Assembly (NCBI GenBank): GCA_029961005.1
Contig: JASBVW010000064.1
Location: 1-7,337, forward strand
Length of the DNA: 7,337 bases
Source of the DNA: Bacillota bacterium
GTDB taxonomy: Bacteria > Bacillota > UBA5301 > JASBVW01
Direction of reading: 5' to 3'
The notes under the pieces were generated by a model. The model searched no databases. It saw nothing but the letters and a program-made list of their open reading frames with translations, and was not told where the DNA came from. Shown piece by piece: positions 6,981 to 7,337 of this stretch. Position 1 is the first letter of the stretch; the number at the start of each line of letters is the position of its first letter. The translations under genes were made by a program, and so were the position numbers.

Positions 6981-7022
6981 CTCTTTGTAGAAAAAGAATC
7001 CCTTTTTGTTCTACCAAAGGAG
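6981..7022. repeat. Imperfect inverted repeat between the M20 gene and the CRISPR leader
   Basis: The left arm CTCTTTGTAGAA (6981-6992) is the reverse complement of the right arm TTCTACCAAAGGAG (7009-7022), apart from two single-base bulges. The AAAG/CTTT bases just inside extend the pairing. The centre is AT-rich. It lies about 30-70 bases upstream of the M20 start, so it could be an operator, a 5' UTR hairpin of the M20 transcript, or the boundary of the leader. CAAAGG is also directly repeated at 7015-7020 and 7025-7030. Confidence 0.5.
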
Positions 7023-7103
7023 CTCAAAGGTTACATGTTTCCCAGCAGGAAAAGGTCAGGTGGAGCAGAATGTATTCGATGTCTAGACCTTGAAAACCGA
7101 ATA

Positions 7104-7132
7104 TTGAACGTAGCTGAAGCTGTTTATTATAT
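7104..7132 (+). promoter_or_regulatory. Candidate CRISPR leader promoter
   Basis: TTGAAC (7104-7109) is a good -35 box. Spaced 17 bases away is TTATAT (7127-7132); alternatively TATTAT at 7125-7130 has 15-base spacing and a better -10 match. Either would start transcription at about 7138-7142, just ahead of the first repeat at 7156. The surrounding leader (about 7023-7155) is AT-rich, in contrast to the genes and spacers. A short inverted repeat TGCAA-AA-TTGCA (7141-7152) sits next to the first repeat and could mark the leader-repeat junction used in spacer integration. Confidence 0.5.
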
Positions 7133-7155
7133 CAGCCTGCTGCAAAATTGCAAGA

Positions 7156-7337
7156 GGCTCCCCCGCACACGCGGGGATTGACCGTGTCTGTCGCCGCAGG
7201 TGTCGCGCCGACGTTGGGCTCCCCCGCACACGCGGGGATTGACCTCATGGCGTTCCACTGTGCGGGGTCCTGGGCATGGCTCCCCCGCACACGCGGGGAT
7301 TGACCCCCGGCGCCCCGGCGGATGTCCTGGAACCGTA
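7156..7337 (+). CRISPR. Leader end of a type I-E-like CRISPR array (three repeats, runs off the edge)
   Basis: Three identical 28-base repeats lie at 7156-7183, 7217-7244 and 7278-7305, each beginning GGCTCCCCC and ending GGGGATTGACC. They alternate with 33-base spacers at 7184-7216 and 7245-7277. A third spacer (7306-7337) is cut after 32 bases. Each repeat contains a hairpin, CCCCGC-ACAC-GCGGGG, in the style of type I-E repeats cut by Cas6e. That cut would leave an 8-base 5' handle of ATTGACC plus one base. The position of the ATTGACC end and the AT-rich flank on the left place the leader to the left and transcription rightwards. The array arms a Cascade complex against DNA matching the spacers. 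No cas gene is in the window. Confidence 0.97.

Noticed and set aside
7209..7220. 12-base match CGACGTTGGGCT between the end of spacer 1 plus repeat start and the M20 gene near 6206
   Set aside because: Too short for self-targeting, and part of the match lies in the repeat. Likely chance.

Overview
The window looks like a chromosomal segment of a high-GC bacterium. Coding regions are clearly GC-rich, Shine-Dalgarno sites are strong and purine-rich (GAGGGGG, GAAAGGAG), and there is a type I-E-like CRISPR array. A high-GC Firmicutes relative is my loose guess. Actinobacteria or Chloroflexi are possible too; nothing here fixes the taxon.

Layout. Bases 1-45 may be the tail of an upstream gene. 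Bases 220-3081 (+) encode a large ATP-binding LuxR-type (LAL/MalT-like) regulator with an N-terminal AAA ATPase, a helical repeat middle and a C-terminal LuxR HTH. After a 125-base gap on the same strand comes 3207-4526 (+), a 439-residue FAD enzyme. Along its whole length its motifs resemble the prenylcysteine oxidase/lyase family, which is best known from eukaryotes. Bases 4527-5515 contain no intact gene. They hold several hairpin-forming stretches, a Spo0A-box-like heptamer, and at 5239-5450 a frameshifted, truncated remnant that reads like the cytoplasmic helix of a chemotaxis receptor. Bases 5516-6952 (-) encode an M20-family amidohydrolase resembling p-aminobenzoyl-glutamate hydrolase subunit B (AbgB). 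Bases 6953-7155 are AT-rich. They contain the 5' region of the M20 gene, a long imperfect inverted repeat, and a CRISPR leader with a promoter-like sequence. Bases 7156-7337 are the leader end of a CRISPR array: three identical 28-base repeats and 33-base spacers, running off the right edge.

How the parts relate. The LAL regulator and the prenylcysteine-lyase-like enzyme are codirectional neighbours and may form a regulator/target pair; this is inference. The M20 gene points away from the CRISPR leader and shows no functional link to it. No cas genes lie in the window, so the array depends on cas genes elsewhere, to the right or in trans. The most unusual item is the apparently cytoplasmic bacterial prenylcysteine oxidase/lyase homologue beside a LAL regulator.
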